DNA of 64,000 nucleotides from Pseudoxanthomonas sp. SL93 (GCF_026625825.1 NZ_CP113065.1:1364001-1428000), one strand, 5' to 3'. Counted from the stretch's first letter, positions 8,722 through 17,583 are shown. A program made the numbers and translations. The notes: generated by a model not told the origin, from the letters alone.

Positions 8722-10397
8722 TGATGCGCGCCACCCTGAAGCCGCTGCCCGTGCTGCTGTTGCTCGCGATGGCCGCGCCCCGCGCACTGGCCGCCGACGA
8801 TTTCTACGGCACCAAAGAACCGTTCGCGAAAGAATCGGTTTACTTCGTGCTGACCGATCGCTTCGTCAACGGCGATCCGTCGAACGACCACCGGGACCAG
8901 GGGGGCGCGCACCGGACGTTCGACCTGCCGGTGCCCGGCGCACCCGAAGGGCAGTCGGACAACGTCGGCTACCTGGGCGGCGACTTCAGGGGCGTCGTGA
9001 ACAATGCAGGCTACATCCGCGATCTGGGTTTCACTTCGGTGTGGGTCACGCCCATCGTCGACAATCCGGACCAGGCCTTCACCGGTGGTGAAGCGATCAA
9101 GTGGGGCGGCATGTTCACCGACCGCGGCAAGACCGGCTACCACGGCTATTGGGGCATCAACTTCTACAAGCTCGACGAGCACCTGCCCAGCGAGGGCCTG
9201 GACTTCGCCGGCTTCACCCGGGCGATGAAGGAACAGAAGCTCGACGTGGTGCTGGACATCGTCACCAACCACGGCTCGCCCGCCTATTCCATGCCGACGA
9301 TGCAGCCGCAATACGGCAAGCTGTGGGACCGGGACGGAACGCTGGTGGCCGACCACCAGAACCTGGACCCGGACAGGCTGGACCCGCGCCGCAAGCGCCT
9401 GCATGCGTTCTACAACACCCAGGGCGGGCTGGCCCAGCTGTCGGACTTCAACGAGCACAATCCCGCCGTGCTGGAATACCTGGCAGGCGCCTATGAGCAA
9501 TGGATCGACCAGGGTGCCGCGGCGTTCCGCGTGGATACCATCGCCTGGATGCCGCACGCGTTCTGGAAGCGGTTCGCCGACCGCATGCGCCAGAAAAGAC
9601 CCGGCTTCTTCATGTTCGGCGAGAACTTCAACTACGACGCCGCCAGCATCGCCGGCCACACCTGGCAGCGCAACGGCGCGTACAGCGTGCTGGATTTCCC
9701 GCTGAAGGCGAAGCTGGTGGAGGTGTTCGAGAAGCCCGGCAGTGACTTCGCCGAACTCGGCAAGGCGCTCTACCTGGAGGATGGCCCGTACGCCAACCCG
9801 TACGACCTGATGACCTTCTATGACAACCACGACATGGCGCGCATGAACGCCAGTGACGAAGGTTTCATCGATGCGCACCACTGGCTGTTTACCGCGCGCG
9901 GCATTCCGGTGATCTATTACGGCTCGGAGACCGGTTTCATGCGCGGCACCGCCGAGCACGCAGGCAACCGCAACTACTTCGGCCAGGACCGCATCGATGC
10001 CGCGCCCGGCAGCCCGATCTTCGCGCCGCTCCGGCGCATCGCCCAGCTACGCCGCGACACCCCGGCGCTGCAGCGCGGCCTGCAGCTCAACGTGCGACTG
10101 AAGGGCGACCAGGCGGTGTTCTACCGCGTATTGCAGCACGAAGGAATCAACCAGACCGCGCTGGTGATGCTCAACAAGGGCGACAAGGCCACGCGCGTCT
10201 CCGTCAGCGACTACCTGCAGCAGGGCGAGTGGCGCGATGCCTTCACCGGCCGGGCGCAGCGCGTGCGCAACCGGCTGGAGGCCGACGTGCCGGCGCATGG
10301 CGTGCGTGTGTTCCTGCTGGACGCGCCCGTCACCCGAGCCGACACCCGCGCCCGCCTGGCCGAGTTGATGGAGCGCAAGTCGCCGAAGGCCGATTGA
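8721..10397 (+). CDS. Secreted alpha-amylase family glycosyl hydrolase (GH13)
   Basis: A 558-residue exported enzyme acting on starch or cyclodextrin-type glucans. The signal peptide is MMRATLKPLPVLLLLAMAAPRALAA. The catalytic domain begins ESVYFVLTDRFVNGD, as in CGTase- and maltogenic-amylase-like GH13 proteins. Catalytic acids are in AFRVDTIAWMP, FMFGENFNYD and FYDNHDMAR, and VVLDIVTNHGS supplies conserved region I. The C-terminal beta domain is about 90 residues. The start at 8721 shares its A with the transporter stop; ATG at 8724 is equally possible. The same frame stays open far upstream without being coding. Product specificity (amylase versus cyclomaltodextrinase) cannot be decided. 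Confidence 0.92.
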   Translation: MMRATLKPLPVLLLLAMAAPRALAADDFYGTKEPFAKESVYFVLTDRFVNGDPSNDHRDQGGAHRTFDLPVPGAPEGQSDNVGYLGGDFRGVVNNAGYIRDLGFTSVWVTPIVDNPDQAFTGGEAIKWGGMFTDRGKTGYHGYWGINFYKLDEHLPSEGLDFAGFTRAMKEQKLDVVLDIVTNHGSPAYSMPTMQPQYGKLWDRDGTLVADHQNLDPDRLDPRRKRLHAFYNTQGGLAQLSDFNEHNPAVLEYLAGAYEQWIDQGAAAFRVDTIAWMPHAFWKRFADRMRQKRPGFFMFGENFNYDAASIAGHTWQRNGAYSVLDFPLKAKLVEVFEKPGSDFAELGKALYLEDGPYANPYDLMTFYDNHDMARMNASDEGFIDAHHWLFTARGIPVIYYGSETGFMRGTAEHAGNRNYFGQDRIDAAPGSPIFAPLRRIAQLRRDTPALQRGLQLNVRLKGDQAVFYRVLQHEGINQTALVMLNKGDKATRVSVSDYLQQGEWRDAFTGRAQRVRNRLEADVPAHGVRVFLLDAPVTRADTRARLAELMERKSPKAD

Positions 10398-10409
10398 GCG
10401 TGAGGCACT

Positions 10410-10440
10410 TGTGGGAGCGACGTCAGTCGCGACCGCGCGC
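10410..10440 (+). repeat. REP-like element, left arm of inverted pair A
   Basis: Contains GGAGCGACGTCAGTCGCGAC, itself a small hairpin (GCGAC-GTCA-GTCGC). It is repeated in inverted orientation at 10525-10556 and, with one base changed, at 38728-38760 and 38845-38873. It sits just after the amylase stop. Confidence 0.8.
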
Positions 10441-10524
10441 CCCGATGTGGCGCACAAAAGCGGACCGGTCTCCTTCCGCGGCGCTGCCGCGCGCTCATGC
10501 CATTGCGGGATGACGGGGCCTAGG

Positions 10525-10556
10525 GCGCGCCGTCGCGACTGACGTCGCTCCTACAG
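10525..10556 (-). repeat. REP-like element, right arm of inverted pair A
   Basis: On the minus strand it reads CTGTAGGAGCGACGTCAG then TCGCGAC, the inverted partner of 10410-10440. The TAG stop codon of the PepSY gene (10551-10553) lies inside it. The pair can fold into a long hairpin between two convergent genes and may work as a bidirectional terminator or mRNA stabiliser. Confidence 0.8.
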
Positions 10557-12140
10557 GGGTTTATGGGCGTCGGCCCACACGCTGTTCGGCTCGCCCGTGC
10601 GGGCGCGCTTCGCGGTCATCCGTGCCAGCCATGCAAACCCAAACGCCATCGCCACCGCTCCGGCATCAATGGCGAACAGCGCCGCATGGCCGGCGGCGGC
10701 GCTTTTCCATAGCCACCATCCCGTTGCGGCGCCATGCGCCACCGGCACCAGCGCCGTCACCAGCGCGGCCAGCCAGAGCAGTTCCTTCGCCGCGCGGACC
10801 GGCGGCCGCAGCACGGCCCACAACAGACAGGCGGCCCAGGTGGCAAAACAGGCCCACTTCACACCGGATTCCACGCTGATGCCCCAAGCGACGTGCCTGG
10901 CCTCCAGCACCTGCGACGCCACGAACGCTGCGGAGATCGCCACGCACACGCCGATGCAGAAACCGACGGTCGCCTTCGCCATGCCGACCTGCGCGCGGCC
11001 CTGCGCCTGCTGGCGGCGCTTGCGACGCGATTCGATCCACAGCAGGTTGCCCGAATAGAACAGGAAGGCGCCGCCGATGCCGAGCAGGAAGTACAGCCAC
11101 TGGACCCAGGCGTTGCCGTATTCGCCGAAATGCAGCAGGTAGGCAATCGACAGCGTCGCGTGGTTGGCATCGCGCCTGCCGGGCAGCTGGCTTGCGACCA
11201 GCGCGCCGGTGTTCGCGTTCAGGGCTACCGCGCCCAGTGCGCCCAGCGTACGCGGCGCCTCGCCCGTGACCTCGACGATCGCATTGGCATCGCCGGCGTG
11301 GGTCAGCTTGAGGTAGGCGGGTTCGAATGCAGGCAGTCCCTGCTCGCGCGCGACCTGCTGCGAGCGCGCATGCCACATGGCCACGCTGCCCAGCGCCTGC
11401 GGCGTACCGGCCGGCGCCACCTGCGGCGCGGTATCCAGCGCGGCCGGCATGGCTTCCATCAGCTTGCCCCCGTAGATCAGCGGATTCAGCGCGAATGCCA
11501 CCACCATCACCAGGCACAGCAACGCGCCGGTCACCGCGAACATCACGTGCACCGGCAGGCTGAGCACGCCGATGACGTTGTGGGCGTCCTGCCAGAAGCG
11601 CTTGAGGTTGCGGCCAGGCCGCAGCGCGAACAGGTCGTCGACCAGCTTCGGCAGGTGGATGACGATGCCCGAGACCAGCGCCACGCCGTACAGCAGGCTG
11701 ACGATGCCCATCAGGTAGGTGCCGGCCACCGGAATGCCCAGCGAATAGTGCAAGGCGTTGACCAGCTCGGACAGCGCCGCCGCGGGCGGGTGCTGGCTGC
11801 CGGCCAGGTCGTCCGGCGTGGCAAAGAACCAGGTCCCCTTCGCGTCGGGCCAGTACACCACTGGCTGCGCGCTCTCGCCCCCGGGGAACATCATCCCCAC
11901 CCACTTGCGTGCGTCAGGGTGGCGGGCGATCGTTTCGTCCAGCAGCTGCTGCGCATCCTGCAGCGTGCCGATCGGCTGCTCCACCGCGTGCGGCGACTGC
12001 CAGACCATCAGATCGTGGTGGAACACGGTGATGGCGCCCGCGTAGAACGCGACGAACAACGCGAAGCCCGCGACCAGGCCCACCCAGGTATGCACCGTGG
12101 TGAACGTGCGCAGCGTGTTGGAGCTCAGCTTGATGGCCAT
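10551..12140 (-). CDS. PepSY-domain membrane protein of iron-uptake operon
   Basis: A 529-residue inner-membrane protein. The first helix follows the start (LRTFTTVHTWVGLVAGFALFVAFYAGAITVFHHD), with further helices near 140-165, 190-215, 350-370 and a hydrophobic C-terminal half. The PepSY_TM family is frequently encoded beside siderophore receptors and is thought to act in periplasmic siderophore reduction or iron release. The start at 12140 was chosen because it opens this conserved N-terminus; longer extensions are Cys-rich and implausible. It lies 4 bp after the upstream small membrane gene, so it is the last gene of a four-gene operon. The stop codon falls inside a REP element. Confidence 0.88.
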   Translation of the reverse strand: MAIKLSSNTLRTFTTVHTWVGLVAGFALFVAFYAGAITVFHHDLMVWQSPHAVEQPIGTLQDAQQLLDETIARHPDARKWVGMMFPGGESAQPVVYWPDAKGTWFFATPDDLAGSQHPPAAALSELVNALHYSLGIPVAGTYLMGIVSLLYGVALVSGIVIHLPKLVDDLFALRPGRNLKRFWQDAHNVIGVLSLPVHVMFAVTGALLCLVMVVAFALNPLIYGGKLMEAMPAALDTAPQVAPAGTPQALGSVAMWHARSQQVAREQGLPAFEPAYLKLTHAGDANAIVEVTGEAPRTLGALGAVALNANTGALVASQLPGRRDANHATLSIAYLLHFGEYGNAWVQWLYFLLGIGGAFLFYSGNLLWIESRRKRRQQAQGRAQVGMAKATVGFCIGVCVAISAAFVASQVLEARHVAWGISVESGVKWACFATWAACLLWAVLRPPVRAAKELLWLAALVTALVPVAHGAATGWWLWKSAAAGHAALFAIDAGAVAMAFGFAWLARMTAKRARTGEPNSVWADAHKPL

Positions 12141-12144
12141 GGCC

Positions 12145-12408
12145 TCAGTGCACCCATTGCAGGTAACGCAGGCCCCACAGCAGCAGCAGGCCCAGGCCCG
12201 CCGCGCCGACATAGGCCAGCCACGCACGCTTGCCGTTGCGGAATGCGAACGCCAGCGCCATCACGCCCATCCAGACCGGGAAGAAGGCCAGTACGCCGCC
12301 GACCAGCGTGCCCTGCCACGGGCCCGGCAACAGCCAGCTGACCAGCCCGATCCCGGCAGCGGACACGAAGAAGCCGGGCACGATGCCCGCCGTCGCGCGG
12401 CCCCACAT
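12145..12408 (-). CDS. Small membrane protein (DUF3649-like)
   Basis: An 87-residue protein with about three hydrophobic helices. WMGVMALAFAFRNGKRAWL resembles the C-terminal part of DUF3649 proteins, which accompany PepSY proteins and siderophore receptors in proteobacteria. Its ATG shares a base with the TGA of the upstream 96-residue protein (TGATG), which shows coupled translation. The molecular role is unknown; by context it supports siderophore-iron handling in the inner membrane. The family assignment is by resemblance only. Confidence 0.75.
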   Translation of the reverse strand: MWGRATAGIVPGFFVSAAGIGLVSWLLPGPWQGTLVGGVLAFFPVWMGVMALAFAFRNGKRAWLAYVGAAGLGLLLLWGLRYLQWVH

Positions 12409-12698
12409 CAGGGCAGATCCTCACGCTGGCCAGCCAGCGCACCCGGCATGCCGGCCAGACAGGGCAACGCGATCATCGCCAGCATCCAGGTGCCGAGCAT
12501 CGCGCAGAGACCGATGCCTACGCCCATCACGGCAATCCACAGGGCGAGCGAGACGACCGCAAGCGGTAGGCCCGCCCAGCGGCCCGCCACGCCCAGGCGT
12601 CGCCAAGACGCCCAGCGGCAATGGCGCGAACCGGCGTAGAGGGCCGCCGCCGACAGCACGGCGGCGGCAGAAGCGGCAATCAGGATCGGGGTCGGCAT
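12408..12698 (-). CDS. Small membrane protein (DUF3325-like)
   Basis: A 96-residue protein with an N-terminal helix (ILIAASAAAVLSAAALYAG) and two more around 42-62 and 65-85. SRHCRWASWRR after helix 1 and the Leu/Ala-rich second helix recall DUF3325 proteins of siderophore operons. It lies 30 bp after the receptor gene and overlaps the next gene by one base. Function is unknown. The family is inferred from size, topology and position. Confidence 0.72.
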   Translation of the reverse strand: MPTPILIAASAAAVLSAAALYAGSRHCRWASWRRLGVAGRWAGLPLAVVSLALWIAVMGVGIGLCAMLGTWMLAMIALPCLAGMPGALAGQREDLP

Positions 12699-12728
12699 GG
12701 CGATGGCGTGCGCGGTCTGGCTAGCGGC

Positions 12729-14852
12729 TTACCACTGGTAGCGCGCGGTCGCGGTGACCGTGCGCTCGTAGCCGTAGTAGCACCAGTAGATCGCATTGCA
12801 GGCGCTGATGTATTCCTTGTCGGCCAGGTTCTGCACGTTCAGCTGCAGGCGCCAGTTGGCGATGTCGTAGTGCACGGCGGCATCGAACAGTGTGTAGGAA
12901 GGCGTTTCCCATTCGTTGCGCGCGTCGCCGAAATGCTCGCCTGTGTAGCGCACGCCCGCGCCGAAGCCGAGACCGGCCAGCGCCCCACCGGTGAAGGTGA
13001 AGTCCGCTCCCGCGGAAGCCGCATGTTTCGGCTGCAGGGCGATTTCCTTGCCCAGCGTGGCAGCATCATTGCTGCGGGTGACCTCCGAGTCGATGTAGGC
13101 GTAGGCGCCGTACACGCTCAGGCCGCTGCCGATGTTCCACCGCCCCTCCAGCTCGACGCCACGCACCTTGGTTTCGCCCTGCTGGATGGAGAACAGGGTG
13201 TGGTCCGGGTCGACGGTCAGCGTGTTCTGCTGGGTGATCTCGTACGCCGCCAGCGTGGCCAGGACCTTGCCGCTGGCGGGCTGGTATTTCAGGCCTGCCT
13301 CGATCTGTTCGCCCGTGGTGGGCACGAACGCATTGCCAAAGAAATCCGCACCGACGGTCGCCTGGAACGACTGCGACCAGCCCACGTAAGGCGCCAGACC
13401 GTTGTCGAAGACATAGTTGACGCCGACGCGCGCGGAGAACTTGTCGTCGCTCTGGTGGCCGCCGTTGCTGTCCGTACCCACCCAGTCCTGGCGACCGCCG
13501 ACGGTGAAGACCCAGCGGTCGAGCTTGATCTGGTCCTGCACGTATACGCCCAGTTGGGATTGCGTCTGGCGCGTGCTGGCGGTGGTCGCCGGATCGAAGT
13601 CGGGGGCGAGGTCCGGCATGGTGCCGTAGACCGGGTTGAACACGTCCAGCCCGGTCGCCGCGAACACGAAGTTGGAATCGTAGCTGTAGCGCGAGCGGCG
13701 GTAATCCAGGCCGGTCAACAGCGTGTGCTCGGCACGACCGGCGCTGAATCGCCACTGCAGGTTGTTGTCGATGCCGAAGGTCTTCTCGTCTTCCTGCGTC
13801 GACCACAGGTAGCGGAACAGCGTGCGCTGATCAGCCAGCAGGCCGAACGCACCGACCGACACGCTGGGCTCCACTTCGGCATCGGTCACGCGCGCGCTCT
13901 GCTGGAACACCACGCCGCCGCCGAAGTCATGGCGGAACTCGTAGCCGAGCGAGGCGAGCGTCTTGACGTAATCGTTGGCGTTGGGCTCGCCGGTATACAG
14001 GCTGGAACGGATCCTGCCGTTCGGGTTGGGCAGCAGCGTGCCTTCCGCCGGCAGGAAGCCAGCGCCCGCCTTGGTGTCGGCCTTCTGGTAACGCGCCAGC
14101 ACGGTCAGTTCGTTGGCTTCGTCGGGCTTCCAGGTGATCGCGGGCGCGAAGTAGTAACGGTCGTCGTGGATGAAGTCCACCGGCGTGTCGCTGTTGCGGC
14201 CCAGCCCGGTCAGGCGGTAGAGCAGCGTGCCGCTCTCGTTGAGCCTGCCGCCGAAATCGAAGGCCAGCTGCCTCATCTCGTCGCTGCCCACCTGCACTTC
14301 GATTTCGCGCAGCGTTTCGTCGGTGGGGCGCTTGCTGACGTAGTTGACCAGGCCGCCGGGCGGCATGGCGCCGTAGTTGACCGACGCCGGTCCCTTCAGC
14401 ACTTCGATGCGCTCCAACCCGTACGGCTCGACGCGGGTGATGCCGGTGCCGGAACCTTCCGGCAGGGCCAGGCCATCCATGTAGCGCGCGGGCGTGAAGC
14501 CTCGCACCAGCAACCAGTCGCTGCGGCTGTCGCTGCCATAGGCGCCGCCCTGCGCGCCGGCGGTGAACCACACGGCTTCCTCGACCCCGTGGATGCCGCG
14601 GTCACGCATCTGCCTGTCGGTGACGACGGAGATGGACTGCGGGATTTCCTTCAGCGAGGTCGCGGTCTTGGTCGCGGTGCCGGTGCTCGGCGCGATGGGG
14701 GCCTGCACCTGCACGGCGTCCAGCGTGGTGGCGTCTGCCGCAGCGCTCTGACCGGATTGCGCGAGCGCGCCGAACGGCATCGCGAGAGCGGTCGCCACGG
14801 AAAGACTGAGGGAATGGAATGTCAGGGCGTTGCGACGGAACGGAACGGACAT
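12729..14852 (-). CDS. TonB-dependent siderophore receptor (ferrichrome/FhuA-like)
   Basis: A 707-residue outer-membrane receptor for ferric siderophores. Export signal about residues 1-32, then LDAVQVQAP as a possible TonB box. Plug motifs are SLKEIPQSISVVTDRQM, SDWLLVRGF, ERIEVLKGPASVNYGAMPPGG and LVNYVSKRP, the TonB-siderophore receptor pattern. The C-terminus NLADKEYISACNA...CYYGYERTVTATARYQW ends in the aromatic barrel signal, and the CYYG motif is common in ferrichrome/hydroxamate-type receptors. The start at 14852 gives the signal peptide. It heads the operon with two small membrane proteins and the PepSY protein, behind a perfect Fur box. The actual siderophore is not deducible. Confidence 0.94.
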   Translation of the reverse strand: MSVPFRRNALTFHSLSLSVATALAMPFGALAQSGQSAAADATTLDAVQVQAPIAPSTGTATKTATSLKEIPQSISVVTDRQMRDRGIHGVEEAVWFTAGAQGGAYGSDSRSDWLLVRGFTPARYMDGLALPEGSGTGITRVEPYGLERIEVLKGPASVNYGAMPPGGLVNYVSKRPTDETLREIEVQVGSDEMRQLAFDFGGRLNESGTLLYRLTGLGRNSDTPVDFIHDDRYYFAPAITWKPDEANELTVLARYQKADTKAGAGFLPAEGTLLPNPNGRIRSSLYTGEPNANDYVKTLASLGYEFRHDFGGGVVFQQSARVTDAEVEPSVSVGAFGLLADQRTLFRYLWSTQEDEKTFGIDNNLQWRFSAGRAEHTLLTGLDYRRSRYSYDSNFVFAATGLDVFNPVYGTMPDLAPDFDPATTASTRQTQSQLGVYVQDQIKLDRWVFTVGGRQDWVGTDSNGGHQSDDKFSARVGVNYVFDNGLAPYVGWSQSFQATVGADFFGNAFVPTTGEQIEAGLKYQPASGKVLATLAAYEITQQNTLTVDPDHTLFSIQQGETKVRGVELEGRWNIGSGLSVYGAYAYIDSEVTRSNDAATLGKEIALQPKHAASAGADFTFTGGALAGLGFGAGVRYTGEHFGDARNEWETPSYTLFDAAVHYDIANWRLQLNVQNLADKEYISACNAIYWCYYGYERTVTATARYQW

Positions 14853-14953
14853 GGATAGCCTGGTTCGACGGTGGCCGGTGATCCGTCCATCCACCGCCTA
14901 CCGGTGGACATCGCGGCGCGGCGCGGCGCCGACAGACGCCACCGCAACCAGCC

Positions 14954-14976
14954 AGAATAAGAATGATTCTTATTCT
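14954..14976. promoter_or_regulatory. Fur box upstream of siderophore receptor operon
   Basis: A 23-bp perfect palindrome: arms AGAATAAGAAT and ATTCTTATTCT around a central G. It fits the iron-repressor Fur consensus and lies about 100 bp upstream of the receptor start. It is strikingly AT-rich in a GC-rich region. It predicts repression in iron-replete cells. Confidence 0.88.
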
Positions 14977-15009
14977 AGGTCGAACACCCTGTTCAGGCAA
15001 CTGGCCGGC

Positions 15010-16047
15010 TCAGCCGGCACCAGTGGAGCGCCGCAGCGCCAGCGTCACCGGAATGGTCTGGCTCTCGACCGGCTCGTCGTGGATCAGCTTCAGCAGGCTT
15101 TCCACCAGGATCGCCCCTGCCCGCTTGGTGTCCTGCTGCACCGTGGACAGGCCGGGATTGGTGAAACTGGCCAGCGGGATGTCGTCGAAGCCGGCCACCG
15201 CCACATCCTCGGGCACCCGCAGTCCCTGTTCGTGCAGCGCCTTCATCGCCCCCACGGCGATCAGGTCGCTCGCCGCGAATATCGCGTCAAACGGCACGCC
15301 CCGCTGCAGCAGCTCGCGGGTGGCGGCATGGCCGGACTGCTCCGTGGTGATGGCATCGACCTGCAGGGCGGGATCCGCCGACAGGCCGGCCGCTTCCAAG
15401 GCACGCTGGTGTCCCAGGTAGCGCTCGAAGAACTCCGGGTAGTGATTGGAAGCGTGGCCGAGGAAGGCGATGCGCCGCCGCCCCTGCGCCAACAGATGCG
15501 CGGTGATGTCGTGCCCGCCCTGCGCGTTGTCGCAGCCGATGGAGATGCCGGGCGCATCCGGCAGCACCGCACCCCAGCGGACGAAATGCGTGCCCTGCTG
15601 CACCAGCCGCTCCAGCCGCGCCAGCGATTCCAGATAGTCGCCGTAGCCCAGCAGGATGATGCCGTCGGCCTTCTTGCTGTCCTCGTAGTCGGCCTGCCAG
15701 TCGCTGGAAAGCTGCTGGAAGGAGATCAGCAGGTCGTAGCCGTTCAGCGCGCAGGCACGGGTGATGCTGCCCAGCATGGACAGGAAGAACGGATTGATGG
15801 CCGATTCGTCCGGCGTGGGGTCTTCGAAAAACAGCAGCGCCAGCGTGCCGGAATGCTGCCGGCGCAGGTTGGAGGCGTTCTTGTCGACCTTGTAGTTGAG
15901 CTGCTCGGCGATGGCCAGGATGCGCTTGCGCGTCTCCTCGTTGACCATCGGGCTGCCGCGCAGGGCGCGCGACACGGTGGGCTGGGAAACCCCGGCCAGA
16001 TGCGCGATGTCCAGCGAAGTGGCTTTACCCTTGATAGGCGCGATCAC
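15010..16047 (-). CDS. LacI-family transcriptional regulator
   Basis: A 345-residue repressor or activator. The N-terminal helix-turn-helix is ATSLDIAHLAGVSQPTVSRALRGS, followed by the hinge region and a periplasmic-binding-protein-like sugar domain (DGIILLGYGD, FAASDLIAVGAMKAL, VPEDVAVAGFDDIPLASF). GTG start at 16047. The genes it controls cannot be read directly. The amylolytic locus 5-15 kb away carries two identical LacI-type palindromes, making this a candidate maltose regulator. A weaker LacI-like half-palindrome at 16124-16137 might be autoregulatory. It lies between the Fur-controlled operon and the OsmC gene without overlap. Confidence 0.92.
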   Translation of the reverse strand: MIAPIKGKATSLDIAHLAGVSQPTVSRALRGSPMVNEETRKRILAIAEQLNYKVDKNASNLRRQHSGTLALLFFEDPTPDESAINPFFLSMLGSITRACALNGYDLLISFQQLSSDWQADYEDSKKADGIILLGYGDYLESLARLERLVQQGTHFVRWGAVLPDAPGISIGCDNAQGGHDITAHLLAQGRRRIAFLGHASNHYPEFFERYLGHQRALEAAGLSADPALQVDAITTEQSGHAATRELLQRGVPFDAIFAASDLIAVGAMKALHEQGLRVPEDVAVAGFDDIPLASFTNPGLSTVQQDTKRAGAILVESLLKLIHDEPVESQTIPVTLALRRSTGAG

Positions 16048-16123
16048 GGACGGCTTCGGGAGCGGACTGCAGGAGACAGGATCATGACACGCCTGCCAGC
16101 CGGGTTCGACCCCGGCCAGCCGC

Positions 16124-16137
16124 TGTAACCGCTCCCA
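16124..16137. promoter_or_regulatory. Weak LacI-like operator candidate upstream of LacI gene
   Basis: TGTAACCGCTCCCA has conserved TG...CG...CA positions and 8 of 14 bases symmetrical. It lies about 80 bp upstream of the LacI start and differs from the ATACGTAT sites, so a common regulator is doubtful. Confidence 0.2.
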
Positions 16138-16143
16138 TCACCC

Positions 16144-16623
16144 TCAGGCCGAAGCTGCAGTGCGCGCGGCGCCGTGAAGCTGGACACCGTCGGCGTCGGT
16201 GATGCTGACCGACACGTCGATGCCTTCGCGCACGCTTTCGGTGACCACGCAGAAATTCTCGAACTGGGCCAGGATGCGCTCCAGCGATGCATGCGCCGCC
16301 CCGGCCTCCGCCAGCCGGATGTCGGCGTGGATATGGCCGACACGCAGTCGCCCCTGTTCATTCCGCACCAGCTCTGCCGTCGCCTGCGTGACAAGCTTGC
16401 CCGGCGAGTTCTTGAACTTGCGCAGCGCGAACAGCAGGCTCGCCGACAGGCAGTTGGCGACGGCCGACAGCAGCAGCCGGGTGGGATTGGGCCCCTCCCC
16501 CTTGCCCAGCGGCTCGGGCTCGTCGGTCAGCAGGTCGGGGATGTCGGTATCGTCGAAACGGATGCGGAAAGCGTAGTCGCTCTCCTGTTCCAGCGTCAGG
16601 CGCAGCGTCTGGATCTCGCTCAT
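16144..16623 (-). CDS. OsmC/Ohr-family protein
   Basis: A 159-residue cytoplasmic protein of the OsmC superfamily, thiol peroxidases and related redox proteins. The two conserved cysteines are in ANCLSASL (about C58) and NFCVVTES (about C125). It is the third gene after a BigR-like regulator and a rhodanese, all on the minus strand (41-bp gap from the rhodanese), so it probably acts in sulfide/persulfide or peroxide stress. The start at 16623 is preceded by AAAGGAGT. OsmC proteins inside sulfur-oxidation clusters are known; the substrate here is inferred. Confidence 0.9.
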   Translation of the reverse strand: MSEIQTLRLTLEQESDYAFRIRFDDTDIPDLLTDEPEPLGKGEGPNPTRLLLSAVANCLSASLLFALRKFKNSPGKLVTQATAELVRNEQGRLRVGHIHADIRLAEAGAAHASLERILAQFENFCVVTESVREGIDVSVSITDADGVQLHGAARTAASA

Positions 16624-16664
16624 GGGTTACTCCTTTGGAAAATGGGGTCGGACGACGATTCTGA

Positions 16665-17189
16665 TCATGGCACCACGCGACGATTCCAGGGCATCTGCGC
16701 GAGCAAGCGCGCCATACCGCAGAACCCGCTGACGCCCGCGAATACCAGCCCAGCGCCCACGAATCCGGACAGCAGCAGCCAGTACGGCGATGCCACCGCG
16801 CCCATCAATAGGCCGGCCAGCACCAGCGCGCCTGCCGCGATCTGCACCTGGCGCATGAGTTCGATCGGCTGGGCGCGATCAACATGAACTGGCAGGCCGA
16901 CCCGTTTCCAGGCTTCGAGTCCTCCTTCCATCAGGAAGGCATCACACCCTACTGCCGCGACCGCCAGCTGCGCCGCGTTAGCCTGAGTACGCGCGCCGGA
17001 GCGGCAATGGAATATCACCGTCGGCGCCGCAATGTTCGGCAATGGCCGTCCCGATCGCGAGATCGGCCACGGAGTGGCGCCGGGAATATGTTCGCGCGCA
17101 TGCTCGTCCGCGTCGCGTATATCCACCAGCATGGCGCCCTGGGCGCGCATGTCATGCGCTTGTCGAGGTGAAACGGAGGGAATGGTCAT
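16665..17189 (-). CDS. Rhodanese with C-terminal DUF2892-type membrane segment
   Basis: A 174-residue sulfurtransferase. The rhodanese domain (about 1-105) has the active-site loop HCRSGART with C62, VDIRDADEHAREHIPGA and a final MEGGLEAWKRVGLPV. Residues 113-174 hold two hydrophobic segments like the DUF2892 inner-membrane module, placing the enzyme at the cytoplasmic face of the inner membrane. It starts 8 bp after the BigR-like gene. It probably moves sulfane sulfur during sulfide detoxification, together with the divergent persulfide-dioxygenase-like protein. Confidence 0.92.
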   Translation of the reverse strand: MTIPSVSPRQAHDMRAQGAMLVDIRDADEHAREHIPGATPWPISRSGRPLPNIAAPTVIFHCRSGARTQANAAQLAVAAVGCDAFLMEGGLEAWKRVGLPVHVDRAQPIELMRQVQIAAGALVLAGLLMGAVASPYWLLLSGFVGAGLVFAGVSGFCGMARLLAQMPWNRRVVP

Positions 17190-17197
17190 CGGCTTCC

Positions 17198-17509
17198 TCA
17201 GGGACAGTAGAGTTCTTTCAACATGGCGACGACCCGGCTCACACGCGGGTCGGCGATCCGGTAGTGCAACGTCTGCGCTTCACGCCGACTTTCCACCAGG
17301 CCCGCTTCGCGCATCCTTGCCAGGTGTTGCGACAGGGCGGACGCACTCAGCCCGACCTCTTGCGCCAGCATTCCCGCGCTGGACTCTCCTCGCGCGACCA
17401 GGGTGCAGGCCACCAGCAGACGGCCGTCGTGGGCCAATGCGCGCATCAGCGCGGCGGCTTCGGCCGCGCTGGCACGCATCTGTTCCAGTTCACGTTGCTT
17501 GAAGGGCAT
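17198..17509 (-). CDS. ArsR-family regulator, BigR/SqrR-like sulfide sensor
   Basis: A 103-residue winged-helix repressor. The recognition helix region is VGLSASALSQHLARMREAGLV. Two cysteines, C35 in LLVACTLV and C102 in ELYCP, match the pair that forms an intramolecular disulfide or tetrasulfide in BigR/SqrR persulfide sensors. It heads an operon with rhodanese and OsmC and faces the metallo-beta-lactamase-fold gene that BigR controls in relatives. It probably represses both directions through the AT-rich 74-bp gap. Confidence 0.9.
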   Translation of the reverse strand: MPFKQRELEQMRASAAEAAALMRALAHDGRLLVACTLVARGESSAGMLAQEVGLSASALSQHLARMREAGLVESRREAQTLHYRIADPRVSRVVAMLKELYCP

Positions 17510-17520
17510 GGGACCAGCTT

Positions 17521-17562
17521 TACTTTAGAATGCTCTTAATTTAGTATTTCATAAATAAAAAA
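17521..17562. promoter_or_regulatory. AT-rich divergent promoter, probable BigR-type operator
   Basis: A markedly AT-rich island in the gap between the ArsR regulator and the MBL gene. It contains the imperfect inverted repeat ATTTAGTA-TT-TCATAAAT (17539-17556) and the related direct elements TTTAGAAT and TTTAGTAT. BigR-type repressors bind AT-rich inverted repeats at this position in relatives. The exact site is inferred. Confidence 0.55.
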
Positions 17563-17583
17563 GCAACCTCTCAAGGAGGCTTC

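Noticed and set aside
10734-12341. 535-codon plus-strand frame
   Set aside because: Antisense to the PepSY gene; Arg/His/Gln-rich shadow.
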